Shown here: piece by piece, positions 22,310 through 33,384 of the stretch | How positions within the stretch are numbered: the stretch's first letter is position 1 | Layout of the letters: each line of letters begins with the position of its first letter | NCBI GenBank assembly: GCA_017591395.1 | Contig: WEDG01006543.1 | Location: 30,449-94,448, forward strand | From: Schistocephalus solidus | Taxonomy: Eukaryota; Platyhelminthes; Cestoda; Diphyllobothriidea; Diphyllobothriidae | DNA: 64,000 nt | Reading direction: 5' to 3' | Position numbers and translations under genes: made by a program | Notes under the pieces: model-generated | Seen by the model: only the letters and a program-made list of their open reading frames with translations | The model's database searches: none | What the model was told of the DNA's origin: nothing

Positions 22310-22440
22310 GCCGCGGTTGGAAGGTTGCCAACAGACAATTACACTCAGACCTCGCAGTTAGTCCAATGTGTGTTGTGTGGAGTGGCTGACTGGTGGTCTG
22401 AGAGTCAGGCTGCGATGGCTCCTTCTTAACGTGACCTCTG
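22310..22440 (+). repeat. Partial third copy of the repeat
   Basis: GGTTGGAAGGTTGCCAAC through GAGAGTCAGGCTGCGATGGC repeats the middle of the unit (22014-22140). The local structure is therefore two full copies with a partial one between them. Confidence 0.75.
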
Positions 22441-22479
22441 GCTATCTCACACATGTGAGATGTAAAGCCGTTCAACCCC

Positions 22480-22987
22480 CCTGTTGTTTGAAATCCTGGT
22501 GATTGTGTTTGGGCCAGGTCGTGTACGTAGTACACGTATACGAGGTCACTAGCAGCTGCGCCCGCTTCCGCATCAGGCAACTGACCGGGTCGGACAGTGG
22601 TCTGACTGTGGGGGTGGGGGGAGAGAGTGAGGTCGAGAGCTCAGCGCATATTCCTCACTATAAACAATCTGACGCACTTGAAACTATCACGGTGCGCTAA
22701 AAGCCGTGGCTTGGAAGGTTGCCAACTGACGGATAACTCGGACCGCGTGGTCAGCCCAATGTGTGTTTTGTGTGGAGTGGCTGACTGGCGGACTGAGAGT
22801 CAGGTTGCAATGGCTCCTTCTTAATGTGGCCTTTATGGCACTCCCATTCCGTGGGATCCGAGCCAGTTGTGGTGGCACGCCCAGGGCGGCTCCGGCCGCG
22901 CCAGCCACCTGCGCCCTCTTCCCATCTCCGGTCTTCTTGACTCTGTCTTGACACCGGGCTCAGGTAGGGGAGGAGGAGAGTGCGGTA
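22480..22987 (+). repeat. Direct repeat copy 2
   Basis: Partner of 21758-22300. Just after it, 22995-23060 matches the terminal block that also ends the copy at 32.9-33.2 kb (CTATCACTTAAAAATAATTC and ACGCGCAAGTCACCGTG). Confidence 0.88.
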
Positions 22988-23060
22988 GCTGCAGCACAAG
23001 GCTACTATCACTTAAAAATAATTCACGCGCAAGTCACCGTGCCTGTCGATGTTGATGAGG

Positions 23061-23340
23061 GCCGAATTAACCAGAGGGTCTGTTACATAAATGGTGCATG
23101 GTGGCTCAGCTAGAATGTGTCCGAATAGGTCAATGCAGTGCCTGAAGGGTGGGGTAGAGAGTAAAAAGGTAATAAAATGGAAAAATGAACCACCGCAATA
23201 CACGTGACTTTGCGCTAAATTCCAAGGAAATTGTGTTTAGCTGAATGTTAGGATTAAGTTGGAGATCGTGGGTAAGGTCAGACCGCCGCGTTCGATTCCA
23301 TCCATCGTGAATCCTTATGGCGGATAATGGCACTAGATGG
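23061..23340. other. No gene seen
   Basis: Spacer between the repeat cluster and the RTE fragment. No coding frame or repeat match was recognised. Confidence 0.4.
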
Positions 23341-23344
23341 CCTA

Positions 23345-24357
23345 CCATCGAAAATCATCGCCGTGATCAGAGCCTAATGCAGCTCAACCGCTGCATTCTA
23401 TATCCGTTCAACAAGGTTGTATTTTGTCACCCATCCTGTTCAACTACGCTATCGAATGGATTCTTGGGAAGGCCCTGCTTGAAGAGGACGGTGTTGAGCA
23501 TGCACCCGGACGCCGGCTTGATGACCTCGACTACGCAGATGATATCGCCTAACTAGCCTCAAGCCTTGCTGATTTACAGTCTATGGTGTCACGGGTGAAT
23601 GAAGTCGCTAAATCGGTCGGCTTGTCCATAAACGCGGGAAAGACCAAAGTTTTTTCAAGCTGCATCCCTGTCCAGGAAAAAGCCCATCTCGAGGTTGGAT
23701 GCTGTCAACTTGAAGAGGTGGACAGTTTCAAAAACCTTGGGGTGAGGTTGCTGCCGAATGGACAGAGTAAGGATGACATTGTCTCCCGAATCGATACTAC
23801 TCGTCGGGTTTCTCGAGCCTTAGAAAGTGCCTGTGGATCCGACGCGACATTTCTATCGACACAGAGATTCGCATAAACCGTGCGTCTATCCGTTTTGTCC
23901 TTCTCTATTGTTGTGAATCCTGGGCTTCACACATAGAAGATGAGCGAAAAACTGGAGGCATATGATCACCACTGCTTGAGGACCGTGCTCCGAGTGAAGT
24001 ACACAGACTTCGTCTCAAATGAGACAGTCCGCAAACGCTGCGCAAATATCGCAATTATATCCCAAACCATCCAAGAACGACGTCTGAGGTGGTTCATACA
24101 CGGTCTTCGTCACCCACCTTACGAGCTCAGTGGTACTACCCTTGAACCGACTCCACTACCCAATTGGAGACGTCCAAGAGGGGGTCAGCTCAAAACCTAG
24201 CTCAACACAGTTCGTCAGGACATGGAAGTCGTTCTTGGACCTTCGGTATTCGGTGTCCATCGTTGGCGAAGAGAATGGATTGAATTGTCCAGGTTTGCTG
24301 CCGCGGATCGTCATGCGTGGAGGAGCACAATCCATGACATAATAGAGGCCGGCTAGA
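23345..24357 (+). mobile_element. RTE-type LINE, C-terminal half of the RT
   Basis: The frame reads KIIAVIR, then motif B QGCILSPILFNYAIEW, motif C LDYADDIA with a stop right after it, and then a long clean stretch at 23583-23876 (SMVSRVNEVAKSVGLSINAG, KTKVFSSC, DIVSRIDTTRR). After one frameshift the tail continues (YDHHCLRTVLRVKYTDFVSN, IQERRLRWFIHGLR, GGQLKT) and ends at IHDIIEAG followed by a stop near 24357. The element is 5'-truncated inside the RT palm, as is usual for LINE copies. Fewer breaks than in its neighbours suggest it is relatively young. Confidence 0.88.
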
Positions 24358-24399
24358 TCAGGCGTGATCGCAGCCGTAACAAGTACAGATAAGGTCAGA

Positions 24400-24525
24400 T
24401 TCGGGGTTAGCGTTGTGATTGGGCTAAGGCTTAAGATTATCATCGTGTTACCTGTAGGGTTTAGGTTTAGGCTAGGGTTAAGATTAAGGTGACAGTTTGG
24501 TTTTATGGTAGGGTTAGTGTTAGCG
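24400..24525 (+). repeat. Degenerate telomere-like GGTTAG repeats
   Basis: Variants of GGTTAG/GGGTTA recur irregularly: GGGGTTAGCG, GTAGGGTTTAGGTTTAGGC, TAGGGTTAAGATTAAGG and GTAGGGTTAGTG. They follow the RTE fragment directly, so this may be the element's 3' tail or an interstitial telomere-like tract. Confidence 0.6.
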
Positions 24526-24540
24526 TCAAGACACAGGTGT

Positions 24541-26750
24541 GCTTACCCTTCCTATTTCCGTGTCCTGTTTAGGCGGCCATACAAGGCATCCCTAACGCCA
24601 TCGGCTCCGACAGCGTTGTGGCTTACGTAAAACGAGAGTTCGAAGGAACGGCCCGGCTAAGCGGAACTATCAAGGACATTAATGAACAGCGAAAATCGAA
24701 TTTAATGCGGCGGTCTGAACGCGGTACGTCCATTTACCTTGATTGAGCAGTGAAGAGCTCAAGATTTTGAGCGTGCGCAAAACCCCTTCCAGACAATTCA
24801 ATGGATAAAAGCGCGTAGACGATTCACTCACAACCTTCGGAGGTACGACGGAACTCAACAGCAAGATCACGCGTCTTTGTGGGTGGACAGGGCTCGAAAT
24901 GGTGAGTTCAACAAGAAAAACACAAAACGCAAATAGTCTGCCTATTGCAAACGGTCGGAATCAGCAGATGATTCGAAGGTGAAGGAATGAATGCGCAAAC
25001 GATCATGCAGCTGCTTCGAACCAGATAAGCGAGGATGACAGCACAGGCGAGGACTGAGCTCCTGAGAAGCAGAAAAAACTCGTCCCTGCATTTCCATTTG
25101 ACGAGCACATTTGCAGTGCCTTGCAGGCTGTAAAAAAAGGCGGCAGAGACGAGTGTATGAACAACATAAGAGCGGCAGCAAAGTGGTTCAAAGACCAGGA
25201 AGGGACAGGTGGAATAACCTGGGCATACCTCCGAGTCATGTGGCAATCAAACTATGGCCGGAGTCCTCAGCGTTCATAGGGTAGTACTGCGTCTTCATAC
25301 TCTTAACCTATTTGCAACCTCAACACCGACGCCTATTATTAGAAAGCTGAGCGAAGAAGCCGACCACATTGCCGACTGTACAGACGTTGAAGTCCGGAAG
25401 TATCGCATGTAGGTTCTTGGGGCAGCTAGCCTTAGCCATACAAAGGAAGGCGAATCTTTTATTCTATGAGGGATTACAAAACCAAGACGGCTGTGTTTTG
25501 CTTGTTTCAAAACTCCTTAGCCGATGCACACAGGATGGGGAGACCAGGCACGACACACCTATTGCTAAGATAAGGGTCTCTTGTCAGCTGGTCAAGGTAA
25601 TAACACGTTAGACGCCGACAGCTGTTTCACGGTCATTCCCGATTGTCAGTGCGTTATAGGCCTGTATTTTCCCTTCGGAAGTGAGGTACATAAACATATC
25701 AAAGGTTTTCTCTTGCTGCCAAGCATTCCACTAGGGGCTGCAGCCGAAAACTGGTCGTACCATCCTTGTTTCAAGAATTTTCACCGTGTGCTCCGCAGCA
25801 TGGCAGTGAAAGGACGATGACTTGCGTTGGATTGTAGTGAGAGCAGACTTGCGCTGCATCTACCTTACTCTCTATTCCACTGCCACGCATGGGCCCGATG
25901 TAAAGAAGATTTGGCACAGGAGAGGGCGCACGGTGACGTGTAGAAAGTCCTTCTTGTGGTCGCAAAAGGCAGCTGTTGTTTTCGTGTACCAGTTCGAGGT
26001 ACTCAGTGGTTGTATCCCTTGGTGGGATCAATAATCAGGATCTTATAAAGAATAAACTGTGTTTTCAGTTGGTATCTAAAGAAAACTCAGGAGCGCCAGT
26101 CAATGGGTACACTTATTCAAAGGCAATCCATTATGGCCCCTTTACGGTGGACCTTGCTTGAGTCATAAGTAATGACAATACACTGCTTACTCCAAGTTAG
26201 TGATTAATTTCCGAGGACATTAAAAAGCAACAATTTCTAAACTGAAGTACTGACTAGAAAGCGCGTAGGGAACGCTCATGAGCCGGATCCCTCACTGCTG
26301 TGTCAAGCAGTGGCAAAATACTAACGAAGCACACGCCTGGGCTTTTAGCTAGTACCTGTGCAGTCAATATGGTTCAACCTGTAACCCCTATACATTGCTG
26401 CTTATTGAGCTCGAAGTTATTACGCGAGCCATACTAGATCTGTATGTTAAGGCCTCGACGAAACCAGAACTAACCTGAATCCTAGACGGAATCTTTCAAA
26501 AAGGAAAAAGACACGTCAAAGCTCCTACCGAGAAGAGATGCGTTACAGTAGAAAAGGCAATATCAGTGCATAGTATTTCTCACTCACATAAGTAAAAAGT
26601 AGTAATTACACAGACATAAAAATACAGAAGTCAAAAGTGCAGATGACAGAATGTGAGTGTATTTTGTAATGCAGTCACACGGGCAGTGGAACCGGAAGAG
26701 ACAGGAAAGGCAAGTTGTTGAAAGAGCATAATGCGAACGTAGGTAGGTGT
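24541..26750. other. Intergenic between the RTE fragment and MRPS28, no gene seen
   Basis: Two kilobases with only short chance frames. No protein family, SINE or LINE part was recognised on either strand. Confidence 0.4.
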
Positions 26751-27105
26751 CTAGTCCAGTTTCCAGTGTTCTGAGGAAACCACATTTCGGTTGTCACGAA
26801 CAGGCAAGAACGAGGAACTCGACTCCTCTGTGATGGGGATAAAACCGGAGTTCAGTGAGGCCTCCGATTGAGGAACCACCTGTCCACGGTAAGGTCCCAA
26901 GAGGACTGCATCGGCCTCATGCAGACTGATGGCCTTAGTGTTGATCATGAATCGATTGGCCATCTCGGGATCACGCAGACGAATGCGGACTAGGCTACCT
27001 CGAGGGTAAATGACCCTGTGGCTGCGGGCAGACGGCGTGAAACTTTCCACCAAAATCAATATACAGATCAGTATCATTGGCGTTCTCGATGACAACACCG
27101 ATTAG
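26751..27105 (-). CDS. MRPS28: MRPS28 last exon, frameshifted
   Basis: Acceptor TTTTTCCCCAG leads into LIGVVIENANDTDLYIDFGG and KFHAVC. In this frame a stop follows at LPSR. One base further on, the frame reads YPRGSLVRIRLRDPEMANRF and continues to the stop at 26753-26751. The shift falls between about 27020 and 27003. Confidence 0.85.
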
Positions 27106-30100
27106 CTGGGGAAAAAGAACAGAAAGTAAGCGGATTTAGCAAGTGGTATGACTACAGATGAACTTTTTGGTTGGTTGTCAACACCTAATAAAGCGAGGTA
27201 ATTGGATGCAGTCCTAGCTTCTGATCTGATCAGTGAGTCGAAAGCTCCATCATTAAACTCCGACCCGTTACCCTGTCAGATGAGATCGATCATATTAATT
27301 ATGATAGTGGCGCTCAGCGATCGTTACGGGACATGCTCGTCTCATCGTGTCTTAGGGCTCTAAGGAGAATACCAGCGAACAGTCGCATAGCGAAGATAAA
27401 GATATGCGAAGCCAATTTCAGCAACGACCGTGGAAACTGAAATGGCTATTGCTTGTTTATTAAGCGTTATTAGTCAGTCATTACTAAGTTCGCGTTTGGG
27501 GCACCTAGGATTAGGGTTGAGGATCTTTCGTTGTTGGCTTCAACACTAACCATTGAGCCTTTGGTTCGTTGTCCTATCAATTACTCTCGAGAAAATTAAC
27601 TGGGCTAGAATGACGTCTACTGAAAGGGTTATGGGATATGCTCGTCCCGTTGTGCTGTTGTCCCGTTGTAGAACAGTAGACTAAATGACCGAAGATTCCG
27701 GATTAAAATCGTAAATAACCCAAATCTGTGAAGAAGTAGAACTGGCTGATAACGGCTAATCAGCCGGAAATGGTCATTTCAGTCTCCTTTGTATTTGTCG
27801 ATACTCAATCCAGTGAATATAATTAGAAGAGAGAGTGGATAGTCGCTTGCCACCGACAGGCAACCGGTCAAAGGCTTGGCAAGCGCGTGCGATATCCACT
27901 CCCTTCACTTGTGAGCCGACTGCACGCAAATAAACCAAATGGCCAGCTGATACCTGGTATAGAGCAGAACATTATAATTAGTTGGCCACCTTGACTTCCA
28001 CCTTGGTCGGGTCATATTGAGCAAAGGGACCTAATGTCGAATATGTGCGGTGTGTGACACGTCATCAACACTGTAGTTGGCTGAAAGCTGAAGAGGACTG
28101 CTTGTGAAATGATCGTCAGCCAACGCCGTCATTACCGATCTGGGTGCATTAGCGGTGTTTGAAGCTGTTACACCATCTCTGGGGCGTCAAAACAGGCAGA
28201 AAAGACGAGTCTTCGCTAAAATTTAACATACGACTCAACATAGTACGTAAGTTTAATAAGTAGCAATGATGTTTGGTTTAAAAATACAAAATGAAAAAAT
28301 TGCATAAAAGATCGGCTTTTATCGAAACCACACCTGGTTGTGGCTAAATAAAATTCAGATTATTTGGTGGCACTTCGTGCTCTATCGCGGAAACCTAAGC
28401 GGCATCCCTAAGGGTTCTGGGTGCACAATAATATACCAGCCGATTCAGCCCAGATCCCGAGTGCTCCACTAAAACCAACGGGACGAAACTTCAAAAACTA
28501 ACGGCCATAGATGAGATCGTAAACGCTCGCCAAAAATGCCTTCATCTATCGTGCGCAGAAGTGTGAAGTTTAGAAACAACAATATACAATTTCAACAGTA
28601 GGGATGAGGGGGTGAATACCTCGCGTTGTTTGAAGTTTCCCAACTGCACAAAGGTGCTCTCACGAAACATCTTCGCGAAGGACTTTGGAGGCGAGTTGGA
28701 TACAAACTTCTTGCACTTAACCTCCTTCAGAAAGAGATTGGAAGTCCACGGAACCAGCCGAGGGGCAGAAATACGACGGCGTTTTACGTCCGTCTGGGAG
28801 AAGGGTAGGCAGAAGGAGTAGTTTGGAAGCATTTAAGATTTCAGTTCAATCACTTAAACCGGCAACCATACAAAGCTCTTAAACAAATACAGGCAGACTG
28901 CAGCTTTGGCGCATATTCAAGGACTCTGAGACAATTAGCAAAGACATTTCGGGCCGTAGTGTCTTCGCAAAATGATTTTGGGAGGTCAGGAGATGGAACC
29001 TATACGATAAAATCTCCCAAGTCTACAGCTCCTCTCGGTAGGTTGGCAACCGACAGTGAGATCGAAACATGCCCATCCCGATCGAGAGGGAGAGAGAGGG
29101 AAATTGCTTTTCATCACCGACCAAACATACTCGAAGTACAGACCATAAAAATTAGTTGTGAGGGGGCTAATATGGGGGAAAACAGAACGCACGCACTTGA
29201 TCCAAAGGCTCAGACACTGGGTTAGGTGAAGCCCACAGAATAAGTGACAGGAATTAATTCAAATACGATATTAATATGGTAAGAAGGAGCTTCCTGACCT
29301 CACCTGTACTCTGCGTAGAACCCTAAAGCCTCCGGTAACAGCTGCGGACTGTCTTACGATTGATACAATCACCATGCAATAATACCACTATGATTTATGC
29401 TTTTATACATAACCGAGTTTCCGAATCGGTGTTCGACCACGCTAGGAAGCATTACTACTACATGGCTGAATGCTTGTTCGTTTAGAAGCAAACCTGAGCT
29501 GGAAACCGTTTCACAATGCGCCATCCGTACACACGCTCGTATGCTTACAGCTTAGCCTCATTTTCTGACAGCACCTGTCATTCTGCTTCACAATAAGTTC
29601 ATCAAAGATGCTGGCAAGACGAATCTTATCACATCTGACAGCACAGAAAGTTGAGTTGCACCAGACTGGGCACTACTGTCAGGCCAGTTTTCATTCATCT
29701 TGAATTCACAAAGGACAAGTATTTTTAAGAGTACATAATCTCATAAAAGTGATCTAACAGATGCTTGTCATCTAAATTGGCAATAAGTGGACAGTTCGTG
29801 CTAAGTGGTATCTATCCAACTGCATCACAATACATCCCACTGACCTATAAATTAATGCACGCAAACGTAGGAAATGACGTTGTGTGGAACAAGAGTGGGT
29901 GTTGAACACCACAAACCGACCTTGTGTCAACATGCGTAGGTGCTGCGGACTTTCGAAAGTTGCTCTTTATGGTTCATCTTAAAAACACCAAATGTACCCC
30001 AGATGGGCCCAGGCAGGTTTTTTTCAAAGAGAGGGTGATGCTCCGAAACAGAAACGAGTTTGACCCGAACTCACCTCCCTGGTGTCAACCTTTCTCGGCA

Positions 30101-30369
30101 TGGAAGTAGATGCCTGTGCCTCCTCCTGTTTTTGTGTGAATTCCGTCTGTACATCCATCCGTTTTGGTTTGGATTCCACCTGTGCCGGGGGTACTGCAGC
30201 CTGAGCGCTCTCCTTGGCTATTTTCTCCGCCTTTTCAAAAAAGCTAGTCAGTTTTTTAACATCGAGTCCATCACTACCATCGTTATCGCTGCGCTTTCCA
30301 TCGCCTGTCGTAAGGAAGGAGACTTGTGGCCTTGGAAGAGTGAAGCGAAAGTTCCGAGCTAGTGTCCGG
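26751..30369 (-). CDS. MRPS28: Mitochondrial ribosomal protein S28 (bS1m), N-terminal exon not placed, one frameshift
   Basis: This subunit of the mitochondrial 28S ribosomal particle is synthesised in the cytosol and imported. Three minus-strand exons are clear: about 30369-30075, 28793-28620 and 27105-26751. The two internal introns have GT-AG ends and phase 0. The family core reads SFAKMFRESTFVQLGNFKQRE across to LIGVVIENANDTDLYIDFGG, then KFHAVC, then GSLVRIRLRDPEMANRF and LHEADAVLLGP. This matches human MRPS28 in order and spacing. The last exon changes frame between KFHAVC and the RG-S-L-V-R-I-R-L stretch, and its length (355 bases) is one over a multiple of three. No start codon lies in the first clear exon, so an upstream exon is missing. 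It is either a real gene with an assembly error or a recently broken one. Confidence 0.85.
27106..28619 (-). other. MRPS28 intron with a SINE tail
   Basis: A 1.5-kb intron. Apart from the SINE tail at 27745-27805, no feature was recognised. Confidence 0.7.
27745..27805 (+). repeat. SINE tail fragment
   Basis: ACTGGCTGATAACGGCTAAT, CAGCCGGAAATGG and a TTTGT.TTTGTCG end match the tail of the SINEs at 44.4-44.8 kb. The tRNA-like head is not recognisable upstream. Confidence 0.7.
28620..28793 (-). CDS. MRPS28: MRPS28 middle exon
   Basis: 58 codons between acceptor TTCTCCCAG and donor GAG|GTATTC. It reads TDVKRRRIS, then PPKSFAKMFRESTFVQLGNF, equivalent to the SFASMLRHS segment of the human protein. 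Confidence 0.82.
28794..30074 (-). other. MRPS28 intron, no content recognised
   Basis: 1.3 kb between GTGAGT at 30074 and CAG at 28794. No open frame inside resembles a protein family. Confidence 0.65.
30075..30369 (-). CDS. MRPS28: MRPS28 N-terminal-region exon
   Basis: Acceptor TTATTACCCAG (AG at 30371-30370) and donor GAG|GTGAGT flank an open frame with LARNFRFTLPRPQVSFL, KKLTSFFEKAEKIAKESAQ and a Gln/Glu-rich tail. Its first base completes a codon begun in an unseen upstream exon. Assignment rests on the phase-0 join to the next exon and on same-strand continuity, because this part of the family is poorly conserved. Confidence 0.65.
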
Positions 30370-32889
30370 CTGGGTAATAAATAAAGGGTGAGTCAGGAGA
30401 TAGGAACTATTTGATTTCAGCCGTCAATGATAGCATTAGACAAAACTTTCCGCTCCGTATCTCTATTGGTGAGAGCATTGGTAAATTTTAAAGTTATCAG
30501 TGTCAGTAGAAAGGCTATTAGTCATTTCAAAACTGCATCACGAAAATTTTATTCGATTGACCAAGGATCCCTTTGAGATACGACATTGATTGTCGAAGGA
30601 TATTACCATCTGACCCAGAAATGCACACAGAGAGATGAGTAATGCCATTTGAACGATGGCATCCACAAGGGGTACCTTCCTTCATGCATATCCATTACTC
30701 AGTTAATGATGCTTCGTGAGTATCAGGGCTATCCCAGATGCTGTTTATCTCACTAAGAACGCTCAAGATGAGAAAACAGCATGGGCGGTGAAAATATTTT
30801 TCATCTCATGATCACTGACTTCGGCCTAATTTTAATAATATCAAAATCAAAGATAAATAACTTTGCGAGTAAACAATCAGGATTGACGTGGAAAAAAAAT
30901 GTAGGTCATGGAGTTTTTGTTTCTAAGCTAATCCCGCGTCACCTCGTTCTGTGAATTTTTGAAATTCTGCTCTTACTTCGAATTCTATTTACACGAAAAC
31001 AGCAATATCGGTGTATACGTTATCATGGAATTGGAAACAAAGAACGTATAGCTTTGAAGCAAAAAACTAAATTTTAGTTTAAGTGTACATAAATTAGTGC
31101 AAAAAAGTGAATACCTTAACATTTGGGTCGGTTCCAGTTGAAATTCCGGTGAGTTCCTCGGTAAGCGTCCGTATGACTTTTCTTATAAAGGAGTCAGCTC
31201 TGGAGGAACTAGAAGAAATTCGACATTTTATGGATTGAGTAAATTGGTTTGATGGTGCATAAGACAAGACGAAATTAAATGTAACAGGTGCTAACAAACC
31301 AAAGTTTATTACAAGTTATAAGCCGTGGTTTGGCTTGTGGCAAACATGCGCCGGCGCACCCAGTGAGTTATTCTTACCTTTACTGCTAGGGAATTTGATT
31401 CTAAGGAGAACAATACAGTATACATACGTCCAATGTACAGGCTGTATTTTAGAACAGCCAGCAGTATCCGTACGTGAAATGTTTTCTGAGTCAACGCATG
31501 TCATATAAACTACATGTGCACCACCTCGATTATTTAATATTTTGCTTAACTTAAATGGTCGGTTCGTTCGATGTCGAAGGGACAACGGCATTCCATGCGT
31601 ACGTCAGTATTCCTTCAACATTGAGCGCGCGCGGGAAAATACTAACCCGGACAGTGGGTGGCAATCACTTGCTGACATATACGTATACGCGTTTGCGAAA
31701 GCTGCATTAACCAAGCGCAGTCAGAATCCAATAGTTGTGCAGAATGCATCTCTCTTATCGGTTTCGTTTTTCCTTTTAATAAGCGAGACCTGGGCCCACA
31801 ATTGTGATGGTTAGACTGCGATTTGGTCACGCCGAGGAAATATCAAAAAAGTAGCCAAGACTTAACAATTTCTAACAATATGAGTTGTTGAGGAGAAACC
31901 CAAAGGCTGAATACGAAAAGGCAAAATGTGAACCATGATAAACGTTCCCACACCCCATAAGTTGTGTAACTGGGCCACTAATAGGACGTACCATTGAAAT
32001 TAATACATTGTAGGGATGTATTAAAAGATGTTGAAGTTGTATAGCACGAGCGGATTTCGGGTTAACTATGCTTCGCCTAGATAACGAAACTGGGAAAATG
32101 AATGATATCGAGACACCACTAAACCTACCCATGCAGAATGAACGGGCAACCGCATCGGATAAACATGTTTAGGACGCGAAAGCGCTCCTAGAAGACGATT
32201 GAAACGAGTGCATTAAAATGATCAGAAGCTACGAATTTCCGATTTCTATAAGACTATAAATACACTATCCTCGTTATGCGCAGCAGTGGTACCAAAGTCG
32301 CTTTTAACGCAGCACAGTGTGAATAATGTAAATGACCCTAAATTAAGGACCCACAAACGCATCATTTGCAGGCGTCCATACAGCGGGATGACTTTCACCT
32401 TTCTATGTCCAGCATTTCGGGCGGCACCGCTCTTGGCGTTGTGACTCCCACTAAAGCTGACCCGAATTAAAGTGCAATGAGTTGAACACTGAATTTGACT
32501 AACTTTTACTTCCCCTCCTACCTCGCAGCCAACTCTCGGTTATGTAGTAAATCCTCCACGCACGCATATCGATTTCGTGCGCTAAAGGCGGGGGTCTGTC
32601 AATTTTAAAAGACCGAACATTTTCACCTGACGCATACGTCTAACGATCCATATCGAGTAGGCTGTTAAATGGCTCGGGCTTCAACTGTGTCCGGTGCACA
32701 GAGACTGCGGTTTCAGTCAAGCAGAGTACCAACTGTTCTTCTATCTCATGCTGCATCGTCCCTGCGTTAGCAAAAAGCTGCCGCAAGTAGGCTATCAGGA
32801 GAGTAGCCAGCCCTAAATAATACTGATTAAGACAGGTTTGTTCGCTAAACGAGCCAGGTGGTAGATGCGCTGGACCAACACGGGGGTTA
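30370..32889. other. Region upstream of MRPS28
   Basis: Apart from the candidate exon at 31119-31297, no gene, LINE or SINE was recognised in 2.5 kb. It may hold the missing 5' part of MRPS28. Confidence 0.4.
31119..31297 (-). CDS. Candidate upstream exon, possibly MRPS28
   Basis: The minus strand is open through SNQFTQSIKCRISSSSSRAD, IRKVIRTLTEELTG and TDPNVK, and then meets a good donor, AAG|GTATTC. Serine- and arginine-rich composition would suit a mitochondrial presequence region. Against it, no ATG starts it, and its phase (0) does not fit the phase needed by the exon at 30369. Confidence 0.3.
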
Positions 32890-33230
32890 AATCAGGGTGC
32901 GGTAAGCGATATTTTGGTCGAGCTTCCATAACAAGCGCCGAACATATGGGTATTATGGCAAGCGCGGGTGCAGCCTCATGCCGCACCAGCCATTTTTGCC
33001 ATTTATGGCTCTAATTCAGGCGTGGTGGCACGGAAACCAGCGTCTCTGGCCACGTCAGCTACTTGCGCCTGAACCTGCCTCCCGTGTTTTGACTCTGTCT
33101 TGACATTGTGTACAGGCAGACAAGGGAACAAAGAGAGCGGTAGGTGCAGTGCACGCTGATTATCATTTAAAACTAATTCGCGCTCAAGTCAGCGTCCCTG
33201 CACCATTATGTTGTGGAGCATGCGGTGGAA
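32890..33230 (+). repeat. Diverged copy of the 690-bp repeat family
   Basis: It shares GTGGTGGCACG, CTACTTGCGCC, TTTTGACTCTGTCTTGACA and the terminal block TATCATTTAAAACTAATTC with 22170-23060. The order is the same but divergence is much greater. Confidence 0.65.
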
Positions 33231-33384
33231 AGTGTCAAAATTCACGATCGGAATGTTGATTAAGACTGGTCGTGAATAACTACAACAGAAAGCGGCCATC
33301 ACCTGAAATCCCATCGCATGCTCCACAACATGGTGGTGCATGGACAGTGACTTGCGCGTGAATTAGTTTTAAGTGATAGTGAGT
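33155..33384. repeat. Inverted repeat (foldback) of the repeat-family terminus
   Basis: The left arm, about 33155-33228, and the right arm, about 33311-33384, are reverse complements over roughly 74 bases. Shared phrases are AACTAATTC.CGC.CAAGTCA, TGCACCA..ATGTTGTGGAGC and ATGC. About 82 bases separate the arms. The family's terminal block is therefore present twice, in opposite orientation. Confidence 0.8.

Noticed and set aside
21620..23010. Many overlapping open frames on both strands, up to 191 codons
   Set aside because: They come from a GC-rich tandem repeat, do not keep frame between the two repeat copies, and resemble no protein.
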